12,040 nt of DNA from an uncultured Clostridia bacterium (GTDB taxonomy: Bacteria > Bacillota > Clostridia > Christensenellales > CAG-917): assembly GCA_947589635.1 (NCBI GenBank), contig CANQCC010000043.1, positions 1 through 12,040 of the forward strand. The letters run 5' to 3'. Positions 10,358-12,040 of the stretch are shown in pieces. The position numbers were made by a program, and so were the translations under genes. The notes beneath the pieces were generated by a model that saw only the letters and a program-made list of their open reading frames with translations, did not search any database and was not told the origin of the DNA. Numbering within the stretch: position 1 is the first letter of the stretch; every line of letters starts with the position of its first letter.

Positions 10358-12040
10358 TAAAATTCAGTGAAAATGCAATGGCTGTTATCAACAGCGCGAC
10401 GGAACTTGCGGCAAACACGGGCGGCATTGTTTATACGGAGCATCTGCTTATGGGCATGCTTAGCGTGGGCGGCACTCAGGCAAGGCGCATACTCGACGTC
10501 AGCGGCATATTCAGACAGGATGTGCTTGGGGCGTTCAGCATGAGCGCGCCTTGCATCAGCGTGGAGATGTCGCCGAGGGCTAAGGTGGCGATGTCCCTCG
10601 CAAGGCAGGTCGCGATGGAACTTAAAAGCGACGCCGTGCATACGGAGCATCTTCTCTATGCCGTGCTTGACGATCCGACGTCCTATTGCTGCCGGATAAT
10701 AAGCTCGCTCGGCATGGACCCGGAACACGTTCAGCGCCTCGCATATAACGCCATGGTCGAAGGCGGCGGCAACAGTATGAGGTGCGCGACGGGCAACGAT
10801 ATGAGCGACGGCGCGCGCGAATTCGGCGCATACGGCGGCTCTTCTCAGGAGAGATACGGCGAGGAGAGATACAGCGAGGAGCGCTACCGCGTAAAACCCA
10901 AGCAGGAGGCACTTTCAGACGGAGGCGAACTTGCCAAATTCGGCACGGATATGACTCTTAAGGCGAGGCAGGGAAAACTCGACCCGGTCATCGGGCGCGA
11001 AAAGGAGACGCAAAGAGTTATCCAGGTGCTTTGCCGCCGCACAAAGAACAATCCCGTGCTCGTAGGGGAGCCGGGCGTGGGCAAATCCGCGATAATAGAC
11101 GGCCTTGCAATCGCGATCGCGGAGGGCAATGTGCCAGAACCTCTCAAGGACAAGACGGTATTTTCTCTCGACCTCAGCGCGCTTGTCGCGGGCACGAGAT
11201 ACCGCGGCGATTTTGAAGAAAGACTTAAATCCACCCTCAAACTTATTAAGCAGAGGGAAGACATAATTCTGTTTATAGACGAGATACACACCATCCTCAA
11301 AGCGGGGGCGAGCGAAGGCGGGCTTGACATCGCCAATATCCTCAAACCCATGCTCGCGCGCGGAGAACTGACCACGATAGGCGCGACGACTTTTGAGGAA
11401 TACAAAAAGCAATTCGAGCAGGACAGCGCGCTTGAAAGGCGCTTCCAACCCGTGATAGTCAACGAACCCTCCGTCACGGACACCATAGCCATACTCGGCG
11501 GGCTTAAGGGCAAGTACGAGGCGCATCACGGCGTGGCGATCACCGACGAGGCTATCGCGGCGGCGGCCGTGCTTTCTGACAGATACGTGCGCGACAGATT
11601 TTTGCCCGATAAGGCGGTGGACCTCATCGACGAGGCGGCGGCGTGCAAGCGGCTGGAAACCAAGGATATCCCCGAAAGCGTGCGCGGCGTGCAAAACGAG
11701 CTTTCTGAGGCCCGCAAGGCGCTTAAACAGGCGGAAGAAGAGGGCGGAGAAAGCAGAATAACAAGGCTTAAAGAGGCAATAAAGTCCTTGTCCGAAAAAC
11801 TTTCGGCTCTATGCGCCGAAAACGATATCGCCATAGGGGCGGACGACGTCGCCAAAGTCGTCTCCGATTGGACGGGTATCCCCGTAAGCAAGATGTCGGA
11901 CGGCGAAAGCGAAAGACTTGAACAGCTTGACAAGACGCTCAAATCCCGCGTGATAGGGCAGGACAAGGCGTGCGAAGTCGTCGCCCGCGCGGTGCGAAGA
12001 GCAAGAGCTGGACTGAAAGACCCCAAACGGCCGATAGGCT
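10354..12040 (+). CDS. clpC: ClpC-type AAA+ unfoldase (partial, runs off the window)
   Basis: The first 562 residues are present; the second AAA+ module is beyond the window. The protein should work with ClpP to unfold and degrade arginine-phosphorylated clients. Two Clp_N repeats lie at about 1-135, each with TEHLL; E29 and E98 correspond to the ClpC glutamates that bind phosphoarginine. A linker with an ERYGE/ERYSE/ERYR repeat (166-179) follows. The first ATPase module has Walker A GEPGVGKS (238-245), the pore loop GTRYRGDFEER, Walker B FIDE (307-310) and ALERRFQP. The middle segment (about 432-490) is short, as in ClpC rather than ClpB, but has no FEKAAxLR-type UVR motif. WTGIPVSK (506-513) and KDPKRPIG precede the cut. 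The start overlaps the mcsAB stop. No internal stop codon is seen. Confidence 0.95.
   Translation, partial: MIKFSENAMAVINSATELAANTGGIVYTEHLLMGMLSVGGTQARRILDVSGIFRQDVLGAFSMSAPCISVEMSPRAKVAMSLARQVAMELKSDAVHTEHLLYAVLDDPTSYCCRIISSLGMDPEHVQRLAYNAMVEGGGNSMRCATGNDMSDGAREFGAYGGSSQERYGEERYSEERYRVKPKQEALSDGGELAKFGTDMTLKARQGKLDPVIGREKETQRVIQVLCRRTKNNPVLVGEPGVGKSAIIDGLAIAIAEGNVPEPLKDKTVFSLDLSALVAGTRYRGDFEERLKSTLKLIKQREDIILFIDEIHTILKAGASEGGLDIANILKPMLARGELTTIGATTFEEYKKQFEQDSALERRFQPVIVNEPSVTDTIAILGGLKGKYEAHHGVAITDEAIAAAAVLSDRYVRDRFLPDKAVDLIDEAAACKRLETKDIPESVRGVQNELSEARKALKQAEEEGGESRITRLKEAIKSLSEKLSALCAENDIAIGADDVAKVVSDWTGIPVSKMSDGESERLEQLDKTLKSRVIGQDKACEVVARAVRRARAGLKDPKRPIG
10849..10890 (+). repeat. 15-base tandem repeat in the clpC linker
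   Basis: Units GAGAGATACGGCGAG (10849-10863), GAGAGATACAGCGAG (10864-10878) and the partial GAGCGCTACCGC (10879-10890) encode ERYGE, ERYSE, ERYR. The repeat is in frame within the flexible linker between the N-domain and the first AAA+ module, so copy number could vary without destroying the protein. Confidence 0.75.

Noticed and set aside
9970..12026. Several minus-strand frames opposite mcsAB and clpC
   Set aside because: All lie antisense to conserved ATPase and kinase motifs and lack SD sites or recognisable domains.
10354..12040. ClpB instead of ClpC
   Set aside because: The middle segment is only about 60-75 residues rather than the long ClpB coiled coil, and the gene is coupled to the McsB kinase.

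Overview
The window looks like a chromosomal segment of a Gram-positive bacterium of the phylum Bacillota, most likely a Clostridia-type lineage with a fairly GC-rich genome. The evidence is the arginine-kinase/ClpC quality-control pair (McsB and ClpC, typical of Bacillota), a DinB of the clostridial CDLNNFYASVE type, a NptA/PhoU phosphate exporter-type protein, and strong AGGAGG Shine-Dalgarno (SD) sites. No marker gene allows naming a genus; an uncultured gut Clostridia is only a guess. No rRNA, CRISPR array, transposase or integrase is visible.

Layout. Positions 1-4694 hold minus-strand genes. Reading in their own direction these are dinB (Y-family DNA polymerase, with its own terminator), then nptA (Na/Pi cotransporter with PhoU domain), rdgB/HAM1 (XTP/dITP diphosphatase), a YfcE-like phosphoesterase, and a tRNA-Gly(UCC) with its own strong promoter. 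dinB is divergent from galE (UDP-glucose 4-epimerase, 4795-5781). galE ends at a bidirectional terminator facing a convergent AT-rich two-gene island (5914-7828): a 538-residue two-TM protein of unknown function and, divergently, a 67-residue XRE-type regulator. The two share a promoter region carrying a 19-bp tandem operator-like repeat. Then come galU (UTP-glucose-1-phosphate uridylyltransferase) and a translationally coupled pair, mcsAB and clpC, the latter cut by the window end after its first AAA module and middle domain.

How they fit together. galE and galU supply UDP-glucose/UDP-galactose for envelope glycans and flank the island, which has the composition of a later insertion. rdgB and dinB deal with damaged nucleotides and damaged template. 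mcsAB-clpC is the arginine-phosphorylation tagging and unfolding machine. Here the McsA zinc-finger adaptor is fused to the McsB kinase in one chain, no ctsR gene or CtsR operator is present, the UVR-type motif is missing from both the McsA part and the ClpC middle domain, and the McsB RDxxRA phosphoarginine-sensing motif has lost its Asp. This remodelled module is the most striking thing in the window. The second is the XRE/two-TM island with its operator array. A third, genome-style observation is that several SD sites are immediately preceded by a short hairpin, and dinB appears to be transcribed from its own start codon (leaderless).
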